NCBI GenBank assembly: GCA_932521035.1
Contig: OW051496.1
Location: forward strand, 8,246,001 to 8,310,000
Length of the DNA: 64,000 nt
From: Oscheius dolichura
Lineage: Eukaryota; Nematoda; Chromadorea; Rhabditida; Rhabditidae
Direction: 5' to 3'
Below the pieces are notes generated by a model, which did no database searches, was not told the DNA's origin, and saw nothing but the letters and a program-made list of their open reading frames with translations. This document shows, piece by piece, positions 12,496-25,896 of this stretch (the first letter of the stretch is position 1; each line of letters starts with the position of its first letter). The translations under genes were made by a program, and so were the position numbers.

Positions 12496-13472
12496 ACTGA
12501 ACAATAAAAATCCTGAATTACGATAGTATGATAAGAATTTTTTAAATTACATCAGCCCGAGCAGCAAAAAACCGGGGAGAAGATGGAGGTAAACACGGGC
12601 TGCCCCGGGCGTGAACCTGCACCTCCGGGGGGCAAACACAACTCACTCCGTCTGTCTTCCGGAGCGGATGTCTTTTCAAATTTGTATTTTTCTATACAGT
12701 CCTCTGGTCTAGAATTCTAAAAGTCTTGCCTCCCTGTCATCCATTTAAATTGTAGGCTCAAAATAATGGCGGCCATTCCATAAAATATTTCCTTTCACCC
12801 CTATCTTCAAAGAATTAATTTTTTCTATATTTTTTCAGCTAGAAATAATTCTCCTGCCTTATAAATAGTATGAGTTCATTATACAGTAATTGTAAAGGTA
12901 TTTCTAACAATATTTTGAAGATTTTCTTGCAAATTAGCATCAGTCGAATGAGAAGAGTAGCCGAGCTTCTGATAAAGTTTGTTTTTATTCTTTTTATATA
13001 ATTATTTAATCATCCTATAATAATTATAGGCTATAAATCATAATGTTTGATGAGAAAAATACAAATTTCCGCTTATTTTTATTGAAAAACTAATCTCACC
13101 ATTGTTAGTAAACAGAGCTTCCTTATATCTATTCCTATTTGTCAAATTGACCTCTAGAATTGATAAAATACAATCTCCACAATATTTCAAAGCTGATATC
13201 TGTGCAAAAACACTGATTAGAGAGACACTTTGCCACTTCCCCTGCTGGTTGCCCGAGTTCCGGCTGACTCACACAGATCTCCCCCGGATCTATTTTTAGC
13301 CGGCTGTTCTCTCTTATCTCCTTCTAAAATAACCTCCCCCAAAAGGTGAAAATGTTGCCTATTGTTTTACCCCCTAATCCCGGCTATCAATTGTTCCTGG
13401 CTGGTTATCTCAACTATATAGTTTTTTTCCCTATCAGCCAGCTTCTTTTGTTCTGCAAAGCAAAAGTAAATT
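12496..13472. other. intergenic
   Basis: After the AATAAA at 12503 I see no supported exon. The stretch 12720-13100 is very AT-rich. The last part leads into the otopetrin promoter. Confidence 0.5.
13413..13421 (+). promoter_or_regulatory. possible TATA box of the otopetrin gene
   Basis: ACTATATAG lies about 60 bases upstream of the ATG at 13473, the start of the likely first exon. Confidence 0.35.
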
Positions 13473-16400
13473 ATGCAAGCCTCTGAATTTTGGGACTATA
13501 TTCTGGAATGGATTGCTTGGTTTTGTCATTTTGTATACAAACCATGGAGATATAAGGTAAGGGAAGGAGAAAAGAAGCTGTTCTCTTTTGCAGCTGGGTA
13601 TTCCGTTTCCGGAAGCAGCACGCAAGGCGCCTTGTTTGAGTTTCGACTTCCTAACTCGCCTATTTGCCTTCTCTTTCTCGCTAGTCAGCTACTACTCGCG
13701 TGTCGTCTCCTCCCTTTTTACCGTATACTTCCCGCAAGGAGCCAAAACAAATCAGATACTCACGCTCTATATTTTATCGTCTTTTTCTTCTCTTCCTCAC
13801 TCCCGAGAATAAATAGATACATCTCTGGTCTTAGAGCAGAAGAGAGAGAAAACCCTGTGTGTGGGTGCCGTTGCACCAACGACGGCCACATATTGACATA
13901 CTTTTCGAACTGTTTCCAATTGTAAGCAGTACAGAGATTAGGCAGAAAAAAGAGAGGGCGAAAAGTAGACTTCCGTGAAATTTTGGACTCCCACTCTTTG
14001 TTTCCAGCTTACTGTAGGAGTTTTTTGTCATAGGAACATAGAAATTAGTCAGAATTAGAGAAATACTATTAAAATAAGCCCTCTGGAAGATTTTAAACCA
14101 ATGGCTAGACTTATAAGGGAAACAGTCGAAATTTCAAAGCAGCAGCTCATTTCCTAACGAATTACAATACCCAATACCCTGAAAGATCCTTATTTCTGAT
14201 CTTTTTTAATTAAATTATTGGGTTGTAAATATTTAAAAGGCTAAAAATATTGTCCACTTGCTTCCTGTATGAGAAAAACTCCCCTCTGATGACGCTAGAC
14301 GACTGTTTACCTCTCTATTTGGCTGCGCGAGCAAAAATTCTGCTAGTTTTGAGCATCCTCCCCCGAATGGCTTCCAATACCAGTACAGAGGAAAATATGC
14401 TACACTCTCATTTTATTTATAATAAAATAAGGGAAAATCCTCCTATTTTCAGCCTATGGCTCCACTCCCGAAGAAGGTGGCTCCCCCCACGTCACGTAAG
14501 TTTTCTTTACCCATTTTTTTCCTTGTTTGATGAGAGTTCCGTAGTTTGATCTCTGGGATCTTTGACAGGGGAGAGTTCTCCGATATAAGGAGAGAAATAT
14601 TAAATAAAGAGAGCCTCCTTTTTCAGCCATCGGCCACTCCGAACTCGACGACAATAAGGTTTGATCTTTCTCCCTTTGGCATGGAGCCGGCCGGGCTCGT
14701 CCCCTCCTCTTTTCCCCTTTTCTTTCCCTGGAATGCCCATAACTGTTGACCTGACCTTTAACAATTGACTAATAGTGGGGGAAGCATGCAGTAACGTTGA
14801 CCGTCACCACCCGCAGGGGGCATTATGGTATCCAAATATTGATAATGTCATTTGTTGGAGAGGAAGACAGTCAGAGAAGCGGCTATTGAGATCAGAGAGG
14901 GGGAGGGGCATTAGAACATACCACGCAAAGTATTCTTTCCTGTAGTACTTCGTCCTCCTCCTCCCTTCCTTCCTCTGGGCTATTTAGAGGCTTCCTGACG
15001 GGGTGGACACCTGGTTGGGGCCCTTCTTAGTTTTAATGTCGACCTCTTTCGTCTTCCCGCTCCTCATAGACGGCAATCCCCTACCCCCAGTCTCCAGTAA
15101 AGCCCAGCCAATCCCCTGACCAGCACCACCAACTGGGTGGCTCGCCTTTCAGAGGCCCCACAGGGCATTCTGTTCCAGTCCTGGTTAACCACCCAAAATA
15201 CCCGCGTTCCTGTACTTTCTAGGTCAAAAATTAGTAATGATAACTATTTGTCCGTAATTTGACGCAATGACCCCTCCCCTTGAGGTTGTTTTGTCTTAAG
15301 CCGGCTGAGTGCCCGTTTGATAAGACAGTTTACTTCAAATAAAAAATGTTGTTGGGCGACCTTCGCAACCGTAGGAGGTGTCGGCCTATACTTTCCAGTA
15401 GTGGGCGATTTCCGTCCTCTTCCCCTTCAGAATCCCCTTTTTCTTGACATTCCCTCAGCGGAATGCGGGCTTCTTCTGGACCCTAATTCTGGCCAGGGGA
15501 TTGCCAAAACGCCAAATGCTGTTTAGCAGACTTGACTCTACAGAAGAGGCCAGAATTTGGGACTAGGGAGGAAATTCTGGGTCCTCAGAAGGCCCGGCTC
15601 GGAACCAATCTTCCCCTCTCCCTGTTTTTCCTGTTATCCTTCATTTCTCCATCATCCTCCCAAAGATGTCTAATTTTTTAGAGAATGTCCGTGCAGCTAA
15701 TCACCCCACCTAACAGCTTGCCAGGCACCATCAACGTGAGTTCTCTCCTCCTCCTCCTGTCTGCCTCCTCCCCTTTCCATATAAGGGCACATGGGGTTGC
15801 TCTTTGTCCTCTCTCTCTCCGGGTCAACCTCTTCCGCCACCTCCTACTGTTGACTGTCAGCCGGGAGGGGCTTAGGTTTTGTAAGTAGCCCTTCCTCCCG
15901 TTGCCATCTATTTAATCGGAGCCCACTCCTTCTCCTCCGGCTGCGATTCCGACTTTTTTCTCTCTCTGTTCTTTTTTCTTTTTGTTGGTCAAAGAAATGA
16001 GTAAGAGACAGTGTCGCGTGTCTCTAAGTTTTCCAACTTTGGACTTGCTTCCCCCGAGGGAAGGAGTTCGTGCTACGGACAAGATTTAACAAATGAGTCA
16101 AAGGACGAACTCTTCCTTCTTTCTGTAACAGAAAACGGGGGGAGGGGGCGACTGCTCCAGGAAGTTTTTGGAACCGCTGAACCCTGTCTCGCGCCCTTGC
16201 CGGTACATCAAACAGTCGAGTACATTTCCCGTTGTCTAGTTGTCTGTCTGTATACCAGAGGCTGTTTTACTAGACGATTACCTCCCCGACCCAGAGCTCA
16301 AAACAGCAATATTTTGGCATTTTCAACATGGGGGAAGCTCCGTTATCCAATTTCCTAATCATTTTCTAATTTCTGCCATTTCAGACGAACATGCTCCTAT

Positions 16401-19400
16401 CTGAGGCAGGTGTTCCAAAAGTCTACAGACCATGGACCCAGAACGACAGCGCAACGTAAGTCGGACAGTACTGTAACCGATACCCGTGTCTCTCTAGTTT
16501 AATTGATAATCCCAATCTTCTCTAAGAACAGGTAGTCCCCTCGTAAGTAGTAGGCAAACAGCCGGGTTGGTGGCCAATGGAACCAACTTACTGGATCGGG
16601 GCAGAAGTGATTAGAGAGAAGTTACCTCGGGTGATACTGTAGCCCTCCAAGAAAATTTGGGACTCCCGGCTGTCCATCAGGGGTTAAAGTGTTAGTTTAG
16701 CTCCTAGGCCAACCAAACGTAGTGGCTCCACAAGTCGTTGGCTTCAACAGGTAGGGGAATCTGCCGTGGAGAGAGGACTCCTCAAGGGTGGTCTTTGTGG
16801 CCCTGAAAATCCCAAGGGGACCGTCTTTCTATAATGGCCGCCATAAGCTCCCCAGAAGTCAAATCGGCGAGCCGGTTGTTCAAGGCTCGTACGGAATTGA
16901 AGGGAGGAGAATGGTAAGCGAAAATCGGAGCTCAACCACTGGCCATGGCCATAAAAAAGTCTCCGGGTGGGAAAGTTCCCCGAGAGCAAAAAGAAACGAT
17001 GGCTGGAGATGTCCTCCAAGGGATGCCCCGGCCGGCCTCAGAAATTCCCCGATTTCTTCAGTTCCTCTGGGGGATACGGTAGTTCCTTCTCCTCTCGGTT
17101 CATACTAGACTTTCTTTCTATTTTTTTTCTTCTGTTTCTGAATCTATGGCCATGTCTGTGTACCTAACTTCTCTGTAAAATAGCAGTAAAGAAACAGAAT
17201 GAATAGGAAGGAAGGCGGGGGAGGCCCGGGACAATTTGCACTGAAGGGAGGAGATCAGAAACTGTTCTGCCCAGGAATTTTGTGTACTTCCTTCTAGCGT
17301 TTGTCTAGATGGTAGGAGACCGTCGACCATATTAGAGGGTGAAGAAACCGCTGGAGGGGCTGGCTGAGATCTTTGCTGCCACTCGCAACACACATTCTAA
17401 TCCCCAAGGCAACCTGACTCAATGAGGTCGGAGAGGTCGCCTCAGGGATTTTGAATCTGGGAGCAGATGGTCTGGGATAACATTAAACGCCACTGTCGCT
17501 CTTAATAAGGATCTCCACAAAAGGGAAAATCCCTAGACGCGCGCCATGTTTGTCCTCCCGGCCGCTCCCTTTTTTAGCCGGCCCCCGTCTGCCAAGCAGG
17601 GAACAGACCGACTGGCTATGTTTATCTAGTAGTTGACATCGGGGGGGGGCGAAACTGCTAACAGGCGGTTTAATCTCTGTACTTTATTTGTACAGTTTTT
17701 TGCACGTGTTCACGCCCTACCGTAAGCCAAACAGAACGGCAGGATTCCCGCCCTCTAAGAAGTCCTTTTTCCCCGGAGAGGATGATGGAGCGTCCTAAGT
17801 ATCTTTTTGACTTACCCAGTCATAATCGACAAACATGGTAGGGCTTTCCTCCTTCTAATTAACTTTATCCCTTTGACCCCCCAAAAATCGGGGGAGGCCA
17901 CCTCCATCAGTAGCCATGGGACCAGGGTTACCAAGGGCCTGGTCGAAAAATCTCGAGCCAAGCCTGGCCGGGCCCTTGTAGACCAAGCTTGTTGGAGATA
18001 TCGTCTCGTCTCAAAGTTGTGAGACGGGCATCCCAATCTCCTCTCATCTCACCATCAGCCGAGCTGTTTATTCTTATCCCAGTACAGTATCCAAAGGGGA
18101 ACTTACCAGATCTGGGCCTCCTCTAGCTTCCTGACCCGATAAAGTCAGCTTCTAATAGAAAGGGAAAGCGTTCCGGAACCATTTAGGGCTCCAAGGTGTA
18201 CTGTATCCTCCCTGTATTGAGCCTAGGCCACCGGCGGAAGAATGAGGATCGGTAGGAGATTTTGAGGTGGTAGTCCCTCTTTGGGATAGTAGCGTTGTCT
18301 GGGTCCTACCGATTCCGATCATCTGGGTGCCTCAAATGGGAGGCTGGGGATGTCTGCCCCCGGATGCCCCGGGGCTGTAAGCCTGTCAAAGCCCGCCACC
18401 ATCCTGGCTGGCCGGCTAATCCTGTTCCAAAAGTGCGTGAATAGCAACAAAAAAGAGAGAAACTTGAGGAGGATCATGACTCAGGAAATGGCCTAGTTCA
18501 TTCGTTTTCAGGCGCTTCTTCGTCAGTATGCTGACCTGTCTCTACGCCCTAATCATAACGATCTTCGCCCTGATAGTCGAACTGTCGCCTACTTGGAGGA
18601 CCGACATCCATCTAGCCGAGACGGTAAGCGGCCTCTTCTTCTATTCCGGGCTAGAGATCATCGCCACCGGGAGGAGTGTGTGTAAAAATATGTTCAAGCT
18701 ATTGTAGTCCCTGTCTTTAAAGTTTGCACCGGGGCGAGATTAACAAACACCGGAAGGGACGCGGGGCACATGCCGCCTTCCAAAAATTTAAAGATTACTG
18801 ATCATGTCACCCTTTTTGGCAGAAGTCGCAGTACTCCAAAACAATAGATTAAAAGATGGCAAATTCCAGATTTTCTTCTTGTTTATGTATGGCACTGGCC
18901 TCATTTACTTCACCTACTGTTATCTGTTTATGATCTACCCAGGACCCATCAATTGGGTCATTATGAAGTTGAGCCATTTCCCGAAGCTCGTCAAACTTCA
19001 GGTTAGTTGTTGTTGTTCTTTGTAGGAGCCAGGGAAAACGGAAAGGTTATTTCATAAATCACAATTTGGGCGCCTATTGAAAGACAGAATGTTTACCTTG
19101 TCGAGTTGCAAAAATGAAAGTTCGGAAAGTTAGAGATCACGGCGAACATTTGGAACTGTAAAAGGAAATGGGCTCATGCTACAGTAATCAAGGGCCATTA
19201 GGGGGCTGACAGGAGATCCGGACCAGTACAATCTCGGTAAAAGAATACGGTAGCTTCTTGTCCACTGTAAATGAAAAGAATTCAATTGACGAGACTTTAC
19301 GGGGGCAGGTGGGCGAGTTGTCGCCTTTCCCACCAAAGCCACAGCTTTCTGCGGCGAAACCCATCAAAATATGCATTTTCACGATTTTCAAACATGTGAA

Positions 19401-21255
19401 ATGGATTCAGCATAATCGAATTGACCCTGAAAATGTTTCCCTTTCCAGAGATTTCTCATAATTCGATCGAACCACAGCGGAGAAGGCGCCGGAACCCTGT
19501 ACCTCCGTCTAGGCGCCTTATGTAAGCTCTCTATTCTTTTTTCTCATCAGGACCATTTCCAGTTTTTGGCAGTCTGGGTACAGTACTCTTCGGGCTGGAA
19601 ATCTTCCTCTGCCATGAGACTGAAGGCTGTATGGAGGTAGTCCCACCTCTCTTTTTTTAAATAGTCTCATCTTTTAGGGTTCCGTCATTACGAAGCAAGT
19701 AGTCGCCATGATTTTTACCTTCGTCCAGATGCATTTCATCTTTTGTAATTCTAAGGTAATGCTCCAATAAGGAGAGATTTATAACTGCCCAATTTAGATA
19801 GCCATTATGGGATCGAGAAAGATCTCCAAGGTGGGCATGATGCATCTCGTCGCCGTCAATCTCTGGACGTGGTTCCGTTTCGTCCTGGCCAAGCAGGAAG
19901 CCAAAGCCAGTAAGAAGAAGAAGGGCTACGGCTACGATACGACACCCTACTCAAAAGATCTCAGCAGTTCCAGTAGTGAAGAACAGGGGGACGTCGTCTC
20001 CGTGGCCACGGGAATGCTAAAGGAACTGGCCAACGAGACTATCGAGGCGATTCTAACCCCAGTGACCGCAGAATCACCAACTGAAGGGAAGAAATTACTG
20101 GCGGCCAGCTTTGGCAGTGTTCGACTCGTCTCTCTAGAACATTTCGGCGACCTAGCCACCTTCCTGACCACCTGTATTGTGGAATACTCCCTGATTGGAG
20201 CCGCGGTGATGTTCATCCTCTGGAATAGCATCGACGGAGACCATCACCCGGCGGCGACTCCCGTCAAGAGAAAGCACCGCATGAGGGTGGACTGCAGCCA
20301 CTCGTCCACTGGCCTCTTCGCCGGGATCGTCTTCCTCATCGCGTCCTTCGTCTCCATGGGAGTCTATTCCATCTTCTCCGATATGAAAGAGTCCCACGAG
20401 GCTTCCGTCGTCTTCGGGATTGTCGACCTCGTCCTCTTCTGTGTCAGCCTCGCCGCCTGTATCTATGGCATGTGGAGGATGCGTCTCCTCCAGTACCGGC
20501 TGCATGCCCACGGAGAGGTTATCGACGAGATCCTGCTGATTATTGGCCTGGTTGGGGAGCTTATTTACTGTTGTATCGGTAAGGAAACCAGCCGGACGGA
20601 GAGGAATTGCCCCTTTTCTAGGTATCGACATCTTCATAGCCACCAGGAGACATAAGGAATGTACTGATCGGTCACTTCTCTCAATATTTATGTTCATGGC
20701 CAGGATGCTACAAGTCGTGTCACAGACAGCGTTTATTCTTACAGTATCCAGGTAAGGCATTTATTTCTCTAACTAAGTATTAAACGACCTACGTAGCCAA
20801 ATTAACCTCTTCGCTCTATATTTTAATGATCCAACGCGTTTCAGACTGCGTTGCCTTTCCCCAGAATCGATGAAACTGAAACCCGGCAAGCAGACGATAA
20901 CATTCCTCCTAGTAGCGAATTGTACCCTCTTCGTCTTTCAAACATTTGAAAGTAAGCCCATTTTACTTCCCATCCTATCCATTTCTAGGTATGAAATCTT
21001 CCTATGGAATAAATGAACTGGCTGGGAATACCTACATGACAATCATCTACGCCGTTGGCCCGTTGCTTGTATTCTTTAGGTAGATTACTGTATACAATAA
21101 TATAAAATAATGAGTGGTTTAGATTCCACAGTTCTGCCTGCTTGGCAGAGGTATGGAAGCACACCTACAGTATAAAGGAACATTCGAATTCGGTGACTCC
21201 GTTCGGCCAGTCGACACTCACCATCAATACGGCAGAAGAACAATTCGAGCCGTGA
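13473..21255 (+). CDS. otopetrin-family proton channel
   Basis: Exons 13473-13556, 14453-14495, 14627-14658, 15682-15735, 16385-16455, 18512-18623, 18870-19001, 19449-19521, 19563-19636, 19678-19755, 19798-20578, 20622-20751, 20845-20951, 20989-21079 and 21123-21255 give 664 residues. Otopetrins are dimeric, twelve-pass, proton-selective channels. Family blocks are SGEGAGTLYLRLGAL, FGSLGTVLFGLEIFL, QVVAMIFTFVQMHFIF, KQTITFLLVANCTLFVFQTFE and FRFHSSACLAEVWKHTYS near the C-terminus. A polar loop rich in Ser/Lys (KASKKKKGYGYD..SSSSSEEQGD) separates the two channel halves. The first exon (MQASEFWDYILEW) joins in phase 0 to CCT-ATG at 14453; translation could instead start at ATG 14456, three bases after an acceptor. 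AATAAA at 21335-21340. Several introns exceed 1 kb and hold no recognisable gene. The C. elegans otpl paralog was not assigned. Confidence 0.92.
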
Positions 21256-22844
21256 TTGGCAATACATTTATTTTTGATTATTACTGGTGACGATATTGAT
21301 ATATCCTGTTGTTGTACATAGAGTTCACAGAGACAATAAAAATCATTTAATTAGGAAAAATCTCGGAGGGCGAGGAGTTGGAGTGGCTGGGGGGCAGGAG
21401 GCGCTCCTTTGGGATTACGGTAGCGCATTTTTCCACTTTTCAAGAATTTTTAGTGTTCTATTCCTTAGTTTCGAACCAAAGTTACTGCTAAACGAGTGGA
21501 AATACCAACAAATGGAGGAAATTCGGTCAAAAATCGTGGAATCTGTAAATAATGAGACTGCCGTTGGCGCAAACACCCATATCGGACCTTCTTGAGGCCT
21601 AAACAATAAAATATAAAGTATAAATTACCCAGGAGCACTGCCAGCTCATTTCAAAGACAACTGACTGGCCAGTTACTCATGTCTCCGAGAGAGACAACGG
21701 GCCTGAGTCACCGTGGTCGAGATGTAAACATCTGTTTACATAAGGGGTCCTCCAGGCGGGGTGCACCAGGCGGCGCTGGCCTTCCGCCTTACTCTTCCTT
21801 ACCGTATTATCTTCCCCTTCATCTACCTTCGAAGGCCACTGCCTGCCAGTTCCACTCTTGACCATCTAATTAGCTACAGGATCCCCGCCGGTCGGCCGGG
21901 GTTAACCTCTAGCACCTCCGTCGTCCTTGGCGCGTGTCCCTCCACGCCGACTGTTATCTGTTGGCATCGATCCGATGAGTCATTCACGTGTGGAGTGAGC
22001 GAGTGTGTGTGCCGTTTCCAGTTGGATGACAGTCCTCTTTTTTCTCTTGTGGCCCGTCCTGCTCCATCCTGACTCATCTCCTCCAACTTTTCCCCCAATA
22101 CAAAAACTAGTCCGCGTTCTTTTTTCAACCACTTTATTGTGAGAGGCGTCTCTATATTCGTCTCTGCCGTGTGTTCTTTTTTTTCTCCGCTGATAGGGAA
22201 TTCCTATTGTCAAACGGCCAGCTTATCACCCTCAACACACCCACACAAATGATGCAGATGCAGAGACCGTCTTGTCTGTGTTGCCCCGTCTCGTTCCTTG
22301 TTTACTAGGGCCATTTTCTCACTCGCAAGAACTTTTGAAATCGATTTCCGTCCTTTTTGGCAGTTTCACGGCCGTTTCCCGCGCAAACACTGTTGTCTTC
22401 AAGGGGGATAGGCAAATCTTTGGCAAACATCAAACTTTCACGCTTTTCTCTTTCTATACAGGGAGAAGGTTTCTTCCCGTCTGCCATTTGGAAAGTTCCC
22501 ATCGATAGGAGGGCTTTCTCTCTTTCGCATTCTGTTTTCTTCCATGTTTTCCGATTTATTGGTGTGGAAAAAGTCGAAACGGTCCTGCTGGAGCTAATAT
22601 TCCAGTCTGTTTCAAAATATCCGCTTACAGTGGCATTCAGCTCACTCTGATTTACTGTTTAGTGTGCCATGGACGTAGTGGGCTTGACCCTGGCCGAGGG
22701 GACTTGGAAAATACTCATGAACCGGGCAAAGTCATGCCCACATTCCGCAATAATCTAGCATTTTACTTCCTTGCCTCTTGTTTGTATTTCCTTTCTTCAT
22801 AATTCTGCCACTTCCAGAACGAAAAGAGCCTTCCTCGCCGGCCT
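21256..22844. other. intergenic between otopetrin and the OATP gene
   Basis: I see no supported exon. A TTCCAG acceptor at 22813-22818 precedes the OATP start by 27 bases and is probably a trans-splice site. Confidence 0.5.
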
Positions 22845-25766
22845 ATGGACACGCGCCTCCCGAGCCGGCAGGCTCCTCGCCTGGCCCTGACTCACTTTGT
22901 CATATTGATGATAATAGTGATAGCCATCCAAGGAACGTATCTCGGCTATGTTGTGGGTATCCTCTCCGCTCTGGAGCGACGCTTCGGCTTGAGTAGTGAG
23001 CTCTCCGGTCTCCTACTGTCCCTCTATGATATCGGCCACACCATCGCCATCCTGGCTGTTGGATATTTCGGCTCTACTGGTCATTTGCCGCGAATTACGG
23101 GTATTGGAGTGATTCTCAGTGCCATAGCTATGTTCCTCTTGGCGCTGCCTGTCTGGATCTACGGTCCTATTAATCATGATGCGGAGGTTTTCATGAAACA
23201 CAAGGTAAACACGTCCTCTTTTTAGAGAAGCAAGACTTTTTAAGGAAGAATACGCCAACGATTTCAAGTGTGACAGTTGGAGGAGCACGTCGGAGGAGGA
23301 GGACTGTCGAAAGGAGCGGAATGAGCACATGGTGGCCTATACCTTCCTGGCCCTGGGACAGATCGTTGCGGGAGTCTGTGCCGCTCCCTTCAACACCGTC
23401 GCCTACGTCTACATTGATGCCAATGTCGTGGACAAGCGACAGTCGCCCTTCTATCTCGGTTAGCCATTATTAGACTCAATTGAAAGAAATTTCCAGGTCT
23501 TTTAACCAGTACCTATGCTTTTGGACCAGCTCTGGGTTTTGCTTTCGCTGCAGGAACCAACAGAATCTACACCTCGTTGGGTGGAGCGCCGCCACACGTT
23601 ACCCCCAGGGATGACCACTGGGTAGGAGCCTGGTGGCTGGGTTTTCTCGTCTGTGGAATACTGTATCTTCTCTGTGCTGCTCCTTTCTTCTTCTTCCCTA
23701 AGAGCTATAGAAAATACGTGGATGCTGCTCTGCTTCCCCCGTCTCCAGAACCAGAGGAGCCGAAAAGTTGCGCCCACTTTATGGAGTCTTTGAAAGGTTG
23801 GAGAGCTATTTAAAAAGTAGATAAGGGTGTTTCAGCGTTTCCACTGATTCTATGGGACTTGTTGAGGAATCCCGTCTTCGTCTCGATGGTGTCGGCCTGG
23901 GTATTCGGATCATATCTCGTCGGAGGCTACCAGACATATCTTCCCAAGTACATAGAGACCCAATTTGGCCGGAGTGCTAGTGTAGCAGACGTCTATGCAG
24001 GTAACTGCCTCTCCTCTTCTTTTTTACCCTCTTCTCCAGGGTTCATTTCCATCGGAGCAGTGGCTGTCTCAACAGCTCTCGGCGGTTGGATCCTGTCGCG
24101 GTGGAATGTCTCCCCTCGACGGGCAATTCTTCTTCTTCTCGGCTCTTGGGCCCTTATCTTTGTAAGCTCCTCTCCTTTTTTTATTCTCTTTAATTTCTAG
24201 TGTACATACCTGGTGGGAATGTTGTGGGGCTGTGAGCAGCCGGAAATCCTCGGCCTTCAAAAGGAAGAGAGCAGCGAGAGATGGTCTTCGCGGGATTCCT
24301 ACGACCTAGGCTGTTCTTCCAATTGCCGCTGTTCCAACGTCTTCCATTTCGAGCCGGTCAACTTCGACGGCGATAACTACTTCTCCCCGTGTCATGCCGG
24401 CTGCACAGATTATAATCCAACAGCCGATATTGTTAGTTTTCCTTCTTTTGTTTAACTTTTTTTTAGTGGTCTTCTTGCGAATGTGCCGGCGGCTATTCCG
24501 TCGAGAAAGGTCTCCTTCACAACAGTTGCGCGGCGATGTTCGGCTACATTCCGACGATGTTCATTGGCCTCTTTGTGGGCAACCTCTTTTTTATGGTAAC
24601 AATGCTGATAGTTTTGAGGTACGGTCATTTTGAGGTACAATAGCTGGCCAAAGTCGTTAGGCAAAAGGTTTTTCGGGGTTTCCTCTATAACTTTTCAAAT
24701 TTTTGCTCATTTTTGGCCAGATTGCGCTATTGGTTATGGTGAACAATGTGCTGAGCTCAAAATATCGGAAAAGTGTCCGTGGCCGCCGCTCCGGCGTCAA
24801 GACCAAATGAGGAAAATAATTAAAAAATATATCATTGAAAAGTGTATAAGACGTGAAAATCGGAAGCTGAAACCATTGTAAAACCATTTTTCAAAGCCGA
24901 ATTACCCGGAAAAAAGTTCTTTAATGTAACAGAAACACCGAAAAAAATTGGGGAAATTCGATTAAAATTCTTTCTGAAAACTATTGGCCCAACTATTTTT
25001 GTCCGCTACTCTAGCTACCGTATCCCGTACTCCCTGGAATTTTTAATTCATAACGCTTATAGATCTGTCTACGACGACCAAAAGGTCATGGCCCTCTCGC
25101 TGGCTTCAATGGCCACGAATCTTTTCGGCTTCATCCCCGCTCCGATCATTTTTGGTTGGGTGATTGATTCTAGCTGTGTTTTGTGGAATAGTCGCTGTAA
25201 ATCCGGTAAGAACGCTTTATTGCGAATCTTTCTATAAAAAGTATCTTTCAGATCAAGGAAATTGTGTGGTTTATGATAATTCACACCTCCGGGTGGCCTT
25301 CCATTCGACGAATGCCGGCTTCCAGGCGGTGGCTGTGATTCTCGTGGCCATTTGTTACTTCATCTCCCGAAAGGTCAAGCTCCCCGAGGAGGAGGACTAC
25401 GAGGAAGAGATGCCGATAGAGCTGCAGCCTCTGAAACCACCTCCACATCATGACTACTTCGAGGGGCACGGTGTCCACACCCTGGACCACGATCTCCACC
25501 ATCCAAAGACGTCTACCCCTCTCAAACCTCACGACTATGTTAACCTCACCGGCGGGCCGTATGGAGAGAGATCCGTCGATGTGAATACCTCCTCGAGTAG
25601 GAGCCCCGTCCCTCGAGAGTATGTCAATGTCCATTCCCCTGCCGACAATCCCGAGCCGTCGGCCAGGAGACAACTGGACTACGCGAGGATACGACACGAC
25701 AGTCCCCCGAGGGAGCGGCCGCCGCCTCCCACCCCGACAAGAACACCCAAAGTGACGGATTTATAA
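22845..25766 (+). CDS. organic anion transporter polypeptide (OATP/SLCO family)
   Basis: Nine exons (22845-23204, 23245-23458, 23497-23796, 23836-24000, 24040-24161, 24201-24431, 24467-24618, 25063-25205, 25252-25766) give 733 residues. OATPs are twelve-pass plasma-membrane carriers of the major facilitator superfamily for amphipathic anions. TM1-TM3 run GTYLGYVVGILSALERRFGL, LLLSLYDIGHTIAILAVGYFG and GVILSAIAMFLLALP. The large extracellular loop keeps the Kazal-like Cys pattern (GCSSNCRC, then VNFDGDNYFSPCHAGC, then CECAGGYSVEKG), and SCVLWNSRC matches the last extracellular loop. The C-terminal tail of about 120 residues is cytosolic and Pro/His-rich with DYVNL and EYVNV motifs. The exon-2 acceptor is TTTTTAAG. 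The gene ends 131 bases before the convergent GPCR stop; AATAAA at 25832-25837. Confidence 0.92.
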
Positions 25767-25896
25767 GGAACAATTCAGTTTTTTGAAAATATCGTGGAAT
25801 GATCTCATTATTATGCATGTAATATATATAAAATAAATATCACTGTGGTACCCGTGAATCTCTTCAAAAAGTAGAAAAAAGAGCGGGAAGGGAAGA

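Noticed and set aside
20152-20760. Minus-strand open frame of 202 codons.
   Set aside because: It overlaps the large otopetrin exon and has no family resemblance.
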